Assembly (NCBI GenBank): GCA_041156125.1
Contig: JBEVTI010000019.1
Coordinates: forward strand, 1 to 64,000
DNA: 64,000 nucleotides
From: Paraktedonobacter carboxidivorans
GTDB lineage: Bacteria > Chloroflexota > Ktedonobacteria > Ktedonobacterales > Ktedonobacteraceae
Direction: 5' to 3'
In this document: in pieces, positions 1 through 8,140 of the stretch
Numbering within the stretch: position 1 is the first letter of the stretch
How the letters are laid out: every line of letters starts with the position of its first letter
Position numbers and translations under genes: made by a program
The notes under the pieces: generated by a model
The model's database searches: none
What the model was told of the DNA's origin: nothing
What the model saw: only the letters and a program-made list of their open reading frames with translations

Positions 1-130
1 GCGGAAATAAATCTATGCTAGTGATACTATCACTAGCAAACTCTCACAAGGTTATCCACAGGATGTGGATAATGTGGATAACTTATCCACATTATCTGTG
101 GATAAGTGAAATTCATCTATTTTTCATAAT
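1..130 (+). repeat. Direct repeat, copy 1 (origin region)
   Basis: About 130 bp reappear almost unchanged at 346-475, an offset of 345 bp. The unit carries five DnaA boxes and an upstream palindrome. The main visible difference is one base in the spacer between the second and third reverse/forward boxes. This is a segmental duplication inside the DnaA-box cluster. Confidence 0.9.
17..37. promoter_or_regulatory. 10-bp perfect palindrome beside DnaA boxes (second copy 362-382)
   Basis: Arms GCTAGTGATA (17-26) and TATCACTAGC (28-37) are perfect inverted repeats around a single base. The element is repeated identically at 362-382. It has the form of a dimeric protein-binding site. In an origin context it could bind a regulator of initiation, which is inference. 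Confidence 0.5.
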
Positions 131-345
131 CGGTATGTGGATAACTTTTGTATGCATATTTTGTAAATCTCAGAGTTTTGCACAAATTAGGAAAGTTATC
201 CACATTTCTGGCCAGTTTATCCACCGACGCTTTTTTGTACTGAGGAAAATTCCTCAGGCCTGGGGAATTTTCCCCGCACGTTATCCACAGGGTGTGGATA
301 ATGTGGATAAGTTATCCACATTATCTGTGGATAAGTACTGGATAA

Positions 346-475
346 GCGGAAATAAATCTATGCTAGTGATACTATCACTAGCAAACTCTCACAAGGTTAT
401 CCACAGGATGTGGATAATGTGGATAAGTTATCCACATTATCTGTGGATAAGTGAAATTCATCTATTTTTCATAAT
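346..475 (+). repeat. Direct repeat, copy 2 (origin region)
   Basis: Second copy of the 1-130 unit, with the same five DnaA boxes (starts 397, 409, 418, 428, 442) and the same palindrome at 362-382. After this copy the sequence diverges from copy 1, except for one more box (481-489) that matches the box at 136-144. Confidence 0.9.
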
Positions 476-698
476 TGACATGTGGATAACTTTCTACAAA
501 GAAGAGCTTACTAACGATTAAATGAGAAAACTGGGCTATGAAGGCTTTTGTAGCGCTGAGAACAGGCGGGATCGATTTTTGCGGGCAGATGATGATCAGA
601 TGCGTACAGATGGCAGAATAGGCTTTTACTTCACAGAGTTATCCACATAAAATGTGGATAACTCTGTAAGAAAATGTGCAGAAGTGGCTATGTTCTAT

Positions 699-3110
699 CT
701 ATACGGATAGGGCTTGATCTGAATGCTGGACTCCCATATGAGCCAGGACGCTGTAAATGCGCAGGATTTCGCCAACACTTAGCGCGCTGGCAAGATGGGG
801 ACCAGTGGTGTGGGGAGTATCTCCATCGTAGACATCGCTAATATTTCCCAGCATATGTTTGAGCATTTGCTGACGGAATGGCTCAAGGGCCTGGAGACCT
901 TTACGCCAGATATACTCTTGATAGAAACCAGGCTGGCCGTCTCGTCCAGTTCCAGACGTGGAAACATGGGGCAACGTATTGTCAACTTTGAGCAGAGCAT
1001 CGATATAGGGTCCAATCAGCCATGGCCACGCACTGCCCTGGTGTAAAGCGTACGGCAATTCAGTGCGCAACTCTGGGAGCTGTCCTTGATATGCTGGATC
1101 GAAAGGAGTAAGTGAGCGTAGACCGCAGGGAGTGAGCAATTGTTGTGTGATTATATCCAACATTTTTTCCTGCTTGTCAGCTGCCAGAACGGCGTAGCGC
1201 AGTGAACTGGCCAGCAACTGATTCGGGCGCAGGCGTTCATCATTGCCCTCGGGACCATCGATGACATCGTAAAGGTAGCCTTTATGCTGGCACCAGAAGC
1301 GTTCATTAAAACTGCGTCGGCAAAGTTCTATCTGCTCCACATACTGTTGTCTGCCATAATTGATGCGTCCGCGCTGGTAGAGGAGCTGCGACCACTCATG
1401 CAGGAGAGAGCGCGCGTGATACCAGAGCGCGTTGACCTCGACAGCTTTACCTGCACGCGGTGTCACCGCTTTACCTTGCGCGAGTGCATTCATCCAGGTC
1501 AGCGCCTGTCCGCTTGTCCCGGTGCGCAACAGGCCGTCGCGTGGATCAACCTGGATACCATAAGAGGTACCCTGTGTGTACCAATTGCTGCTCTCTACGA
1601 GGCGTAAATAGAGTTCATCAAGCAACTCATAGTCATGAGTTGCATCGAGGTACTTATCAAGAGCATAGAAGTACCAGAGAGCTATATCGACGTTCGCGTA
1701 ATCTTCGTCCGTCAAGCGAGGGCGTTGAGCTGTAGGCAGACGATTGGGAAGCAGGCCCTGACGGAAATAGCGACCGAGGTAGCGCAGGATGCGTTGCGCC
1801 TCGCTATAACGATGCGTAGTTACAGTCAGTCCAGGCAGGGCGATCAGCGTCGCGCGGACATCATCTTCCTGCTCATAATAGTCCGGCGTGATGATCGGAA
1901 TATGTTCAGCCGCGCGGAAAAAGAAGGCCGATTTGCCAGCACGATCTTGATACGGCAGCGTGCGCTGAATCAGCAGGTGGTCCCCAGCCTGGCAGAGCAG
2001 TTGCAGAAACTCAGCGCTCTGCACCATATCGGGCGCTGCAGAAGCGAGAGGCAGCACCGGGAGAGTTTGCACAGATCCACCGCCATCGCCAAAGTAGCTC
2101 TGGCTCTGGAGAAAGCTGCGCTGATAATCCAGCGCCTGCTCATAGGTTTGATAGACCTGTTTCTGACTAAAGGGCAGGGATGATACATCTTCTGTGGTAA
2201 CAACAATAGTTAATGATGAGTCCTTATCGGGCCAGAGGCGCGCGCGCACGACGCCAGGTAAGTACAGGTCACCGTCAGCCGCCAGGCCCGCGGCCTGATC
2301 ACGGCGGTGCTGGAAATTCCAGTACCAGACGCCTGTAGGAATAAACTGAGCCTGGCTCTCGGGATGGCCAATAGCCAGCAGATGATAGGGGGTCTTTTTA
2401 TCCCAGGTATTGATAGTGCAGCCAGCGCAGCCATGGGGAAGAGTGAGGGTAGAATCATCATCATCCGCCAGCTGGCCTGCCTGTTGCTGGTGTGTATGGA
2501 CCTGGAAATATCCCTCACCCTGGCCTTGATGGCGCTGATTATATGGGCGATGAGCCACAAATGGCAAGAGGGTCAGAGTTAGCCCGGCATCTCCATGAGT
2601 ATAGGAACGAGCGTAGCCGTTATATCCTGAGCGGCCAGTAGAGCGCCAAATCGCGGCTGGACTGGCGCTATTGGTCTGGGTGGTTTGTGTGCGTAAGACG
2701 CGGTACTGAATAAAGGTTGTATTCTGTCCCTGGTGCATCCAGATGCGCTTCTCCAGCATTACACCCTCGACCCCTCCCAGGCGATAAGTAAAAATAGGCA
2801 GGCCTTCTTCCAGGCGAAATGCTTCCAGATGGACAAAGCCTGCGGGATTGAGGGTACCATCCCGGTACTCATTTGTGCCCAGATAATATGTACGCTGGTC
2901 GAAGAGCACCTCTTCATCAATTTTGGCCATTAAGAGTTGAGGCACAGCTTCCTCATCTAAAGCCGCCACCAGGAGTCCCTGTTGCATACGTGTCAGAGTC
3001 CCGGCAACAGTGCCAGCCGCATATCCCCCCAGACCATTGGTAATAAGCCACTCGCGCGCGATGGTTTCGTCCAGATTACAGCAAAGAGTGCGGTCAAAGG
3101 TAATGGGCAT
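699..3110 (-). CDS. Amylo-alpha-1,6-glucosidase (glycogen debranching enzyme family)
   Basis: 803 residues. It is predicted to hydrolyse alpha-1,6 branch points of glycogen or limit dextrins in the cytoplasm. The N-terminus has the family motif REWLITNGLGGYAAGTVAG (about residues 19-37) of the N-terminal beta-rich domain. The C-terminal half is a helical barrel with an RPNQ motif and the late motif ALHQGSAWPWLIGPYI, as in GDE-type (GH133-like) enzymes. The ATG at 3108-3110 is preceded on the minus strand by GGAGGG at a good distance. It is transcribed leftwards toward the DnaA-box cluster and appears monocistronic. No signal peptide is seen. The length fits bacterial and archaeal debranching enzymes with an extra N-terminal domain. 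Confidence 0.88.
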   Translation of the reverse strand: MPITFDRTLCCNLDETIAREWLITNGLGGYAAGTVAGTLTRMQQGLLVAALDEEAVPQLLMAKIDEEVLFDQRTYYLGTNEYRDGTLNPAGFVHLEAFRLEEGLPIFTYRLGGVEGVMLEKRIWMHQGQNTTFIQYRVLRTQTTQTNSASPAAIWRSTGRSGYNGYARSYTHGDAGLTLTLLPFVAHRPYNQRHQGQGEGYFQVHTHQQQAGQLADDDDSTLTLPHGCAGCTINTWDKKTPYHLLAIGHPESQAQFIPTGVWYWNFQHRRDQAAGLAADGDLYLPGVVRARLWPDKDSSLTIVVTTEDVSSLPFSQKQVYQTYEQALDYQRSFLQSQSYFGDGGGSVQTLPVLPLASAAPDMVQSAEFLQLLCQAGDHLLIQRTLPYQDRAGKSAFFFRAAEHIPIITPDYYEQEDDVRATLIALPGLTVTTHRYSEAQRILRYLGRYFRQGLLPNRLPTAQRPRLTDEDYANVDIALWYFYALDKYLDATHDYELLDELYLRLVESSNWYTQGTSYGIQVDPRDGLLRTGTSGQALTWMNALAQGKAVTPRAGKAVEVNALWYHARSLLHEWSQLLYQRGRINYGRQQYVEQIELCRRSFNERFWCQHKGYLYDVIDGPEGNDERLRPNQLLASSLRYAVLAADKQEKMLDIITQQLLTPCGLRSLTPFDPAYQGQLPELRTELPYALHQGSAWPWLIGPYIDALLKVDNTLPHVSTSGTGRDGQPGFYQEYIWRKGLQALEPFRQQMLKHMLGNISDVYDGDTPHTTGPHLASALSVGEILRIYSVLAHMGVQHSDQALSV

Positions 3111-3405
3111 TGCAGACCCTCCAAGCCCCCCGAAGATGTCCTTCGTAACTATGGTAAAAACGGTCGATACGCTATGGATGACATTTTCCTTCTCTCGTTT
3201 TTAAGTGTATCATAATCTGTGAGAAAAGTGTTGCTTGCTTCCTACTTTTTTCCGTTTTTTGTTTAACGAATGTTAAAACTACCGAGCATACAAATGTTGT
3301 CACTGTTTGCACTATGTCAGGCATAAGATTTGCAAATAATACTTCTCATAGTCAGTAGTAATAGACAACCTGTGTTTCATAGAAGTGTATGGTGAGTGTT
3401 TGTGA

Positions 3406-3434
3406 TTGACAAGGTCGCTTATTCGTAGTACATA
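3406..3434 (+). promoter_or_regulatory. Candidate sigma70-like promoter for the binding lipoprotein gene
   Basis: TTGACA at 3406-3411 and TACATA at 3429-3434 are separated by 17 bp and lie about 90 bp upstream of the ATG at 3525. The rest of 3111-3405 is AT-rich spacer between divergent genes, with a weak inverted repeat (GTTTAAC near 3261, GTTAAAAC near 3272) that could be an operator. Confidence 0.45.
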
Positions 3435-3524
3435 GCAGAGGTGGTGCCTTGTTCCGCAGTTGTTATAACAGCGATGCACTGCGTTTTGTCTCTTTATTTG
3501 GATTTACACCAGGAGGTTTGCTTT

Positions 3525-4430
3525 ATGCGATCTTTCTCTTCTCGAAGAGAGGCGCGTCGGGCTTCCATGCCCATGCTATTTTTAGGAGTAAGTATGGCAC
3601 TGCTATTGTTGCTAACTGCTTGTGGCAGTAGCACTACCAGCAACAGCAACTTGACTCCCGTGCCAACGGTCAATCCTGCGAGTCCCACTGTGGCCGCACC
3701 TACCGATCTAATTGTACAGGGTACACTGACTGTCGGTAGCGATACCACGTATCCGCCCCAGGAATATATTGACACCAAGAGCGGTAGAGCCGCGGGTTTT
3801 GATATTGACCTGATTACGGCTATCGCTGGACGTATGGGTTTGAAGGTCAATATTGTAACCACTGGCTTCAACACAATTATCGATTCGCTCTCCGCTAAAC
3901 GTTTTGATGTGGTAATATCCGCGATTACCATCAATTCAGACCGTCAGAAGAAGGCAGATTTCGTACCCTATTTTAGCGCTGGCGAGTCGCTACTGGTCCA
4001 GAAGGGGAATCCCAAGCATATCACCACCATCGCAGGGATGTGTGGCTTGAAGCTGGGCGTGCAAGATGGCACGGTCGAGCAGACCGACGCTCAGGCTGCC
4101 AGCACAGCCTGTACAAAGGCTGGCAAGCCCGCTATCATCACAACTGTGCTCAAGGATCAGACCGCTGTTGTACAACTGCTGGCAACCACTCGCGTTGACG
4201 CGACCTACCAGGACTCCCCTGTGACCGACTACTATATCCTGCAGAATCCTGGTCAGTTCGATGTTGGTGGCTCCGTGGTAAACGCGGCGCCCGAAGGCAT
4301 CGCCGTGCGCAAGGGCGATTCTTCCATGTTGACCGCGGTTCAGAGCGCTTTCAATCAGCTCAAGTCCGCTGGCGTCTATGACGCCCTCTTTAAAAAGTGG
4401 GGCCTGAGTAACTCGCAGAAGGTTAGCTAA
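3525..4430 (+). CDS. Amino-acid-type ABC transporter substrate-binding lipoprotein (SBP family 3)
   Basis: 301 residues. The start is set at the ATG at 3525 because AGGAGG lies at 3511-3516 and the protein then begins with a short basic stretch and a lipoprotein signal. The lipobox is LTAC, with Cys33 the predicted lipidated residue. A Ser/Thr/Pro-rich linker follows, then the family-3 fold: GTLTVGSDTTYPPQEY, GRAAGFDIDLITAIAGRMG, FDVVISAITINSDRQKKADF and a C-terminal LKSAGVYDALFKKWG. Such proteins bind polar amino acids or related small ligands outside the membrane. No permease or ATPase gene is adjacent, so it must partner with a transporter elsewhere or act as a sensor component. A strong stem-loop follows the stop codon. 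Confidence 0.85.
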   Translation: MRSFSSRREARRASMPMLFLGVSMALLLLLTACGSSTTSNSNLTPVPTVNPASPTVAAPTDLIVQGTLTVGSDTTYPPQEYIDTKSGRAAGFDIDLITAIAGRMGLKVNIVTTGFNTIIDSLSAKRFDVVISAITINSDRQKKADFVPYFSAGESLLVQKGNPKHITTIAGMCGLKLGVQDGTVEQTDAQAASTACTKAGKPAIITTVLKDQTAVVQLLATTRVDATYQDSPVTDYYILQNPGQFDVGGSVVNAAPEGIAVRKGDSSMLTAVQSAFNQLKSAGVYDALFKKWGLSNSQKVS

Positions 4431-4438
4431 ATCTTCTG

Positions 4439-4497
4439 AGCAAGAAAAATGCAGATACGTTTGTCCACGCGACAAACGTATCTGCATTTTTCTTGCT
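4439..4497 (+). terminator. Long perfect stem-loop after the binding-protein gene
   Basis: 27-base arms at 4439-4465 and 4471-4497 are perfectly complementary with a 5-base loop. It begins 9 bases after the stop codon. The descending arm contains a TTTTT run. It is likely a terminator, effective in both directions. Confidence 0.75.
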
Positions 4498-4499
4498 GA

Positions 4500-4790
4500 G
4501 TGCGCGTCATCTTTTTGCCGCGTGCAAAAGCCCTGCAGGAACAGTCGTACATACAGAGTGGGCCGATTGATCGGGTCCAGTCCCGATTGATCGGGGACCT
4601 CACCAATACCTCCCAAGGCTTCTTTTGCATGATTTCTCTCATGCTCGTGAAGCATTGCAAGAAGGATTTCAAGCAAGGCGAGAGGCCCCGATAAATCAGG
4701 GCTGGACCCGATGAATCGGCCCACTCTGCTATTCTCTGTTGTTTTGTCTGTATCAGTAGAGAACAGGGAAACGATGCTCATTGTGGACAA
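4500..4790 (+). repeat. Tandem repeat copy A containing an imperfect 44-bp inverted repeat
   Basis: About 291 bp, nearly identical to the next unit at 4796-5076 (offset 296). Inside it, arms at about 4554-4598 and 4685-4728 are imperfect inverted repeats built on the palindromic word CCGATTGATCGGG. No credible gene is encoded; open frames here also run through the palindromes. It is related to the palindrome at 33828-33902. Confidence 0.85.
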
Positions 4791-4795
4791 AGAGC

Positions 4796-5076
4796 GTGCG
4801 CGTCATCTTTTTGCCGCGTGCAAAAGCCCTGCAGGAACAGTCGTACATGCCAGAGTGGGCCGATTGATCGGGTCCAGTCCCGATTGATCGGGGACAGCAC
4901 CAATACCTCCCAAGGCTTCTTTTGCATGATTTCTCTCATGCTCGTGAAGCATTGCAAGCAAGGCGAGAGGCCCCGATCAATCAGGGCTGGACCCGATCAA
5001 TCGGCCCACTCTGGTACTCTCTGTTGTTTTGTTTGTATCAGTAGAGAACAGGGAAACGATGCTCATTGTGGACAAA
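4796..5076 (+). repeat. Tandem repeat copy B containing an imperfect 45-bp inverted repeat
   Basis: Second copy of the 4500-4790 unit, with arms at about 4851-4895 and 4969-5013. It lacks a stretch of about 12 bases near the centre that copy A has. The arms are closer to perfect complementarity here than in copy A. The rest, 5077-5272, holds a small inverted repeat (about 5171-5195, TTGCAT/ATGCAA) and no gene. Confidence 0.85.
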
Positions 5077-5272
5077 AGTAGATAAGATGAATTAGAAGGA
5101 TAGTAGAAGCTTTCACACGTTGCAAATAAACGACGCGTACCCTGCTGGTACCCGCGACTTGACGACATTTCATTTTGCATGTTAGGATGCAAATGTGTTT
5201 CATAATTGATTTCTTCTGGTTTACGATTGGCTGAATGTATGATCGATGTTCCATGGACGGAGGGCAAAATAT

Positions 5273-7396
5273 ATGGCGCTGGTCTCTCTTTACTGCGCTG
5301 TTTGTGGCATGGCCAATCTTCCGCAGAGTCGTGTATGTGCAAGATGCGCTACGACCTTGCCGGTACTTTCTTCCTATTTTTCTACTGGTGAGTCCGAGCA
5401 AAAAACACATACCAGCACCGGAATGATAATCCCGAATACATTGCTCAAACAACGTTATCTGATTGTTGAGCGTTTGGGACGTGGAGGGATGGGGGCGGTA
5501 TATAAAGCGGTGGATATCGAGCTAGGCAACGCTTTGCGCGCGGTAAAAGAGATGAATATGACCTATCTGAAGCCGGACGATATCAATAACTTTTCAGAGG
5601 CTTTTAAGCACGAGGCCTTGCTTCTGGCCACGCTTCAGCATCATCACCTGCCGCGCATCTACGATCACTTTCACGAGCATGGTCGCTGGTATCTTGTGAT
5701 GGATTTCATCGAGGGTTCTAATCTGGAGGACTATCTCAGGCTCAAGGGGGGGACGTTGTCGCTGATGGAGGTGCTGGGGATTGGTATGCAGCTTTGTGTG
5801 GTGCTGGATTATTTGCACACCCACGAGCCGCCGATTGTTTTTCGCGATCTCAAGCCGAGCAATGTGATGCGGGCGAAAGATGGTCATCTGTACTTGATCG
5901 ATTTTGGGATTGCGCGGATTTTCAAAAGTGGGCAGGCCAGGGATACCAATGTGTTTATCTCTTATGGCTATGCCGCGCCAGAACAATATGGTTTGCTCCA
6001 GACGACGCCGCAGGCAGATATTTATAGTCTAGGCGCGACCCTGCACCAGTTGATTTCGGGGGCCGATCCAGGCAAAATGCCTCTGCCCTGGGCTTTCGCG
6101 CCGCTGCGTTTATCGGCGGCTGTGAGGGCGACGGGTCTGGGCCACCTGATTATGTATATGCTTGACGCGAATCCCGTGAAACGGCCTGAGAGTGCTACGC
6201 GCGTCAAGCAGGAGCTGCAGCGTATCGCGCAGGGGCGTACACCTTCTGGCGCGCCGGTGACTCTTGAGCACCCGAGTATTCAGGGAGAGCGCGCGCAAAG
6301 TTCTCAGGCGCGAGCGGTGCGACCCTTGCCTGCCTTGCCAGCACCCCCCCAGGCGTTGCTCAATCAGCAGGTATTACCAGGCGGGCAGGTGGTATCCAAC
6401 CAGCAGGCTCTGGCCAGCGCGCAGGCGGTGGCGGGTGCGCAGGTGGGACGAGGGACGCCAGCATTGGGGACGATGCTCTGCCGGTATAGCGGCCATAGCT
6501 CCCATGTGCTGGGCCTGGCCTGGTCGCCGGATGGCAGCCGTATAGTCTCAGCCAGTGCTGACCACACGGCGCGTATCTGGCACGCGGGCTCGGGTCAGCA
6601 GTTGCTGGCGTATCAGAGGCATACATTTGTCGTGCAGACAGTCGCGTGGTCCCCGGATGGTTTGTATATTGCCTCAGCAGGTGACACAAACACAGTACAG
6701 ATCTGGAACGCGATTACAGGTGAGCATGTATGTTCCTACCAGGGCCATGCAGGCTATGTGACCATGCTGGCGTGGTCGCCAGATGGCAGCGTCCTGGCCT
6801 CTGCTGGCTCTGATCGGACCATTCAGATCTGGCAGCCCATGAATGGGCGCAGGCGCCTGACCTATCGCGGGCATAGCGGCTCACTTTCCGCCTTTGCCTG
6901 GTCCCCGGATGGCACGGCAATCCTCTCGATCTGTCGGCCCCAGGAGCGCAATAAGCGCGGCGAGCCGATCTATAGGACCGCGCTTAGCGTCTGGGATACG
7001 AGTACTGGCAAGGACCTTGGGCCGTCTACACCCGAGTCACTGACCCTTTGCACGGTCTCCTCTGTCGCCTGGTCCCCAGATGGCAAGTATCTCGCGCTGG
7101 GTGGCAGCGATGCCTGCGTGCATGTTTACCACTGGGAATGGGGTTTTAAAGAGGAGCATTGCGTGTTCAGGGATCACACCTCGCACATTCGCGCGGTAGC
7201 CTGGTCCCCCAATGGCAGACGCATCGCCTCGGGCAGTGACGACTCATGCGCGCTAGTCTGGGATGCGCTGACCGGCACGAATGTTGACATTTATCGAGGT
7301 ACTACCCCCATTCACGCGCTGGCCTGGGCACCGGATAGCCAGCGCCTGGTCGCCTCGCTCGATGGCAGAACTGCGCAGGTCTGGCAGGCCGATTAA
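5273..7396 (+). CDS. Zinc-ribbon Ser/Thr protein kinase with C-terminal WD40 propeller
   Basis: 707 residues from the ATG at 5273, which has GGAGGG at 5259-5264; an upstream in-frame ATG lacks such a site. Order: zinc ribbon (Cys8-X2-Cys11 and Cys22-X2-Cys25), kinase domain (glycine loop LGRGGMGAV at 68-76, Lys92, Glu114, DFG at 210-212, YAAPEQY), a Pro/Gln/Ala-rich linker, then seven WD40 repeats marked by AWSPDG-type motifs. The usual HRD is FRD (190-192); Asp192 is kept, so activity is likely. No membrane segment is seen, so the protein is cytosolic. Such proteins phosphorylate Ser/Thr, and the propeller is a docking platform. Its gene stands alone between the tandem repeat and the ThDP-enzyme block. 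Confidence 0.85.
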   Translation: MALVSLYCAVCGMANLPQSRVCARCATTLPVLSSYFSTGESEQKTHTSTGMIIPNTLLKQRYLIVERLGRGGMGAVYKAVDIELGNALRAVKEMNMTYLKPDDINNFSEAFKHEALLLATLQHHHLPRIYDHFHEHGRWYLVMDFIEGSNLEDYLRLKGGTLSLMEVLGIGMQLCVVLDYLHTHEPPIVFRDLKPSNVMRAKDGHLYLIDFGIARIFKSGQARDTNVFISYGYAAPEQYGLLQTTPQADIYSLGATLHQLISGADPGKMPLPWAFAPLRLSAAVRATGLGHLIMYMLDANPVKRPESATRVKQELQRIAQGRTPSGAPVTLEHPSIQGERAQSSQARAVRPLPALPAPPQALLNQQVLPGGQVVSNQQALASAQAVAGAQVGRGTPALGTMLCRYSGHSSHVLGLAWSPDGSRIVSASADHTARIWHAGSGQQLLAYQRHTFVVQTVAWSPDGLYIASAGDTNTVQIWNAITGEHVCSYQGHAGYVTMLAWSPDGSVLASAGSDRTIQIWQPMNGRRRLTYRGHSGSLSAFAWSPDGTAILSICRPQERNKRGEPIYRTALSVWDTSTGKDLGPSTPESLTLCTVSSVAWSPDGKYLALGGSDACVHVYHWEWGFKEEHCVFRDHTSHIRAVAWSPNGRRIASGSDDSCALVWDALTGTNVDIYRGTTPIHALAWAPDSQRLVASLDGRTAQVWQAD

Positions 7397-7626
7397 TGGT
7401 CCTGAGGGGATAGGAAGCGCGGTCGCAGTCAATGTTGCCCTGGATCAGCGTTAATTAGATGATATACTAGTTGCAGTACCCTCAAGCGGTTTGAAGAAGG
7501 ACCCTGGCTGGCGGCACTCCCCACAGAGGAAGCATGCTCCCGGTTTCCGCAAAGGTCAGGTGGAAATGCACCAGGGGAAAGAGAATTATTCGGACGACAC
7601 TTGTCTGGACGGAAGGAGATATGTTC
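7397..7626 (+). promoter_or_regulatory. Leader/promoter region before the ThDP-enzyme genes
   Basis: 230 bp with no gene. A TATACT -10-like hexamer at 7463-7468 sits in AT-rich sequence, with no convincing -35. The following 150 bases could fold but match no riboswitch class I can recognise, including the TPP class. AAGGAG at 7613-7618 serves the next gene. Confidence 0.3.
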
Positions 7627-8139
7627 ATGCCTGTCTCTGTTGCCCATTCTCGCGCCATCTATGATGCTCTGAAAGCCTGTGATGTGCGCATCGTCTCTGC
7701 TTTGCCGGAGACCTGGCTAGTCCATCTCATTCGCATGGCGGAAGAAGACCCGGAAATGACCCTGGTCCGGCTTGCGAAAGAGGAGGAAGGTATCGGGATT
7801 TCCGCCGGGGCACACCTGGCGGGGGTCAATTCGGCGCTACTCATGCAGAATCACGGCTTCCTGGCCGCGATCAATCCCCTTGTTTCATTGGCATTTCTCT
7901 ATAAGATACCGCTTTTGATGCTTATCAGTTATCGCGGGCATTGGGGGGAAAAAGATCCCTGGCAGATGCAGGGTGGCCTGGCGACCGAACCAATTTTGCG
8001 CGCACTCAACATTCCTACCTGGCATTTAACCAATCCCGCTGAAGTCGCGTGGCGCATCAAGGATGCTCAAGCTCTGGCCCATGCCGCGCTTCATCCAGTA
8101 GCTGTGCTCTTGGAGCGCGAATTAATGTGGGAGAATTGA
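7627..8139 (+). CDS. ThDP-dependent decarboxylase, N-terminal (alpha) subunit, sulfopyruvate/phosphonopyruvate decarboxylase-like
   Basis: 170 residues. The ATG at 7627 is preferred over that at 7621 because AAGGAG at 7613-7618 is 8 bases away, and the resulting length fits the ComD-type subunit. The sequence has the pyrimidine-binding domain pattern: ALPETWLVHLI, an EEEGIGISAGAHLAG segment with the activating Glu, LLMQNHGFLAAIN, and PLLMLISYRGHWGE. In this family the alpha subunit pairs with a beta subunit, which follows 1 bp downstream, to decarboxylate a 2-oxo acid carrying a sulfonate or phosphonate group. The true substrate cannot be read from sequence. Neighbours (cyclase-family hydrolase and ABC importer) suggest a catabolic role. 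Confidence 0.75.
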   Translation: MPVSVAHSRAIYDALKACDVRIVSALPETWLVHLIRMAEEDPEMTLVRLAKEEEGIGISAGAHLAGVNSALLMQNHGFLAAINPLVSLAFLYKIPLLMLISYRGHWGEKDPWQMQGGLATEPILRALNIPTWHLTNPAEVAWRIKDAQALAHAALHPVAVLLERELMWEN

Positions 8140-8140
8140 T

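Larger units (their letters stand above)
1..680. other. Dense DnaA-box cluster, candidate replication origin (oriC-like)
   Basis: No credible gene lies here. I count 20 perfect copies of the 9-mer TTATCCACA or its complement TGTGGATAA. Forward copies start at 52, 83, 196, 281, 312, 397, 428 and 639; reverse copies start at 64, 73, 97, 136, 293, 302, 326, 409, 418, 442, 481 and 653. A one-mismatch copy is at 217. This 9-mer is the classical DnaA box. AT-rich stretches (about 143-192) could serve as an unwinding element. Head-to-tail and face-to-face box pairs are typical of bacterial origins. dnaA itself is not in the window; it could lie to the left. Alternatives are a DnaA-titrating locus or a plasmid-type origin. 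Confidence 0.8.

Noticed and set aside
15..521. 168-codon open frame across the DnaA-box cluster
   Set aside because: It arises from repeated DnaA boxes (HKVIHRMWIMWI-type text repeats), has no ribosome site and matches no protein style.
4500..5081. Open frames within the tandem repeats, on both strands
   Set aside because: They read through palindromes and recur only because the DNA is duplicated; there are no ribosome sites or domain features.
7470..7626. Possible riboswitch (TPP or other) before the ThDP-enzyme genes
   Set aside because: The conserved TPP-riboswitch words are absent and no other class was recognised; only a leader is claimed.
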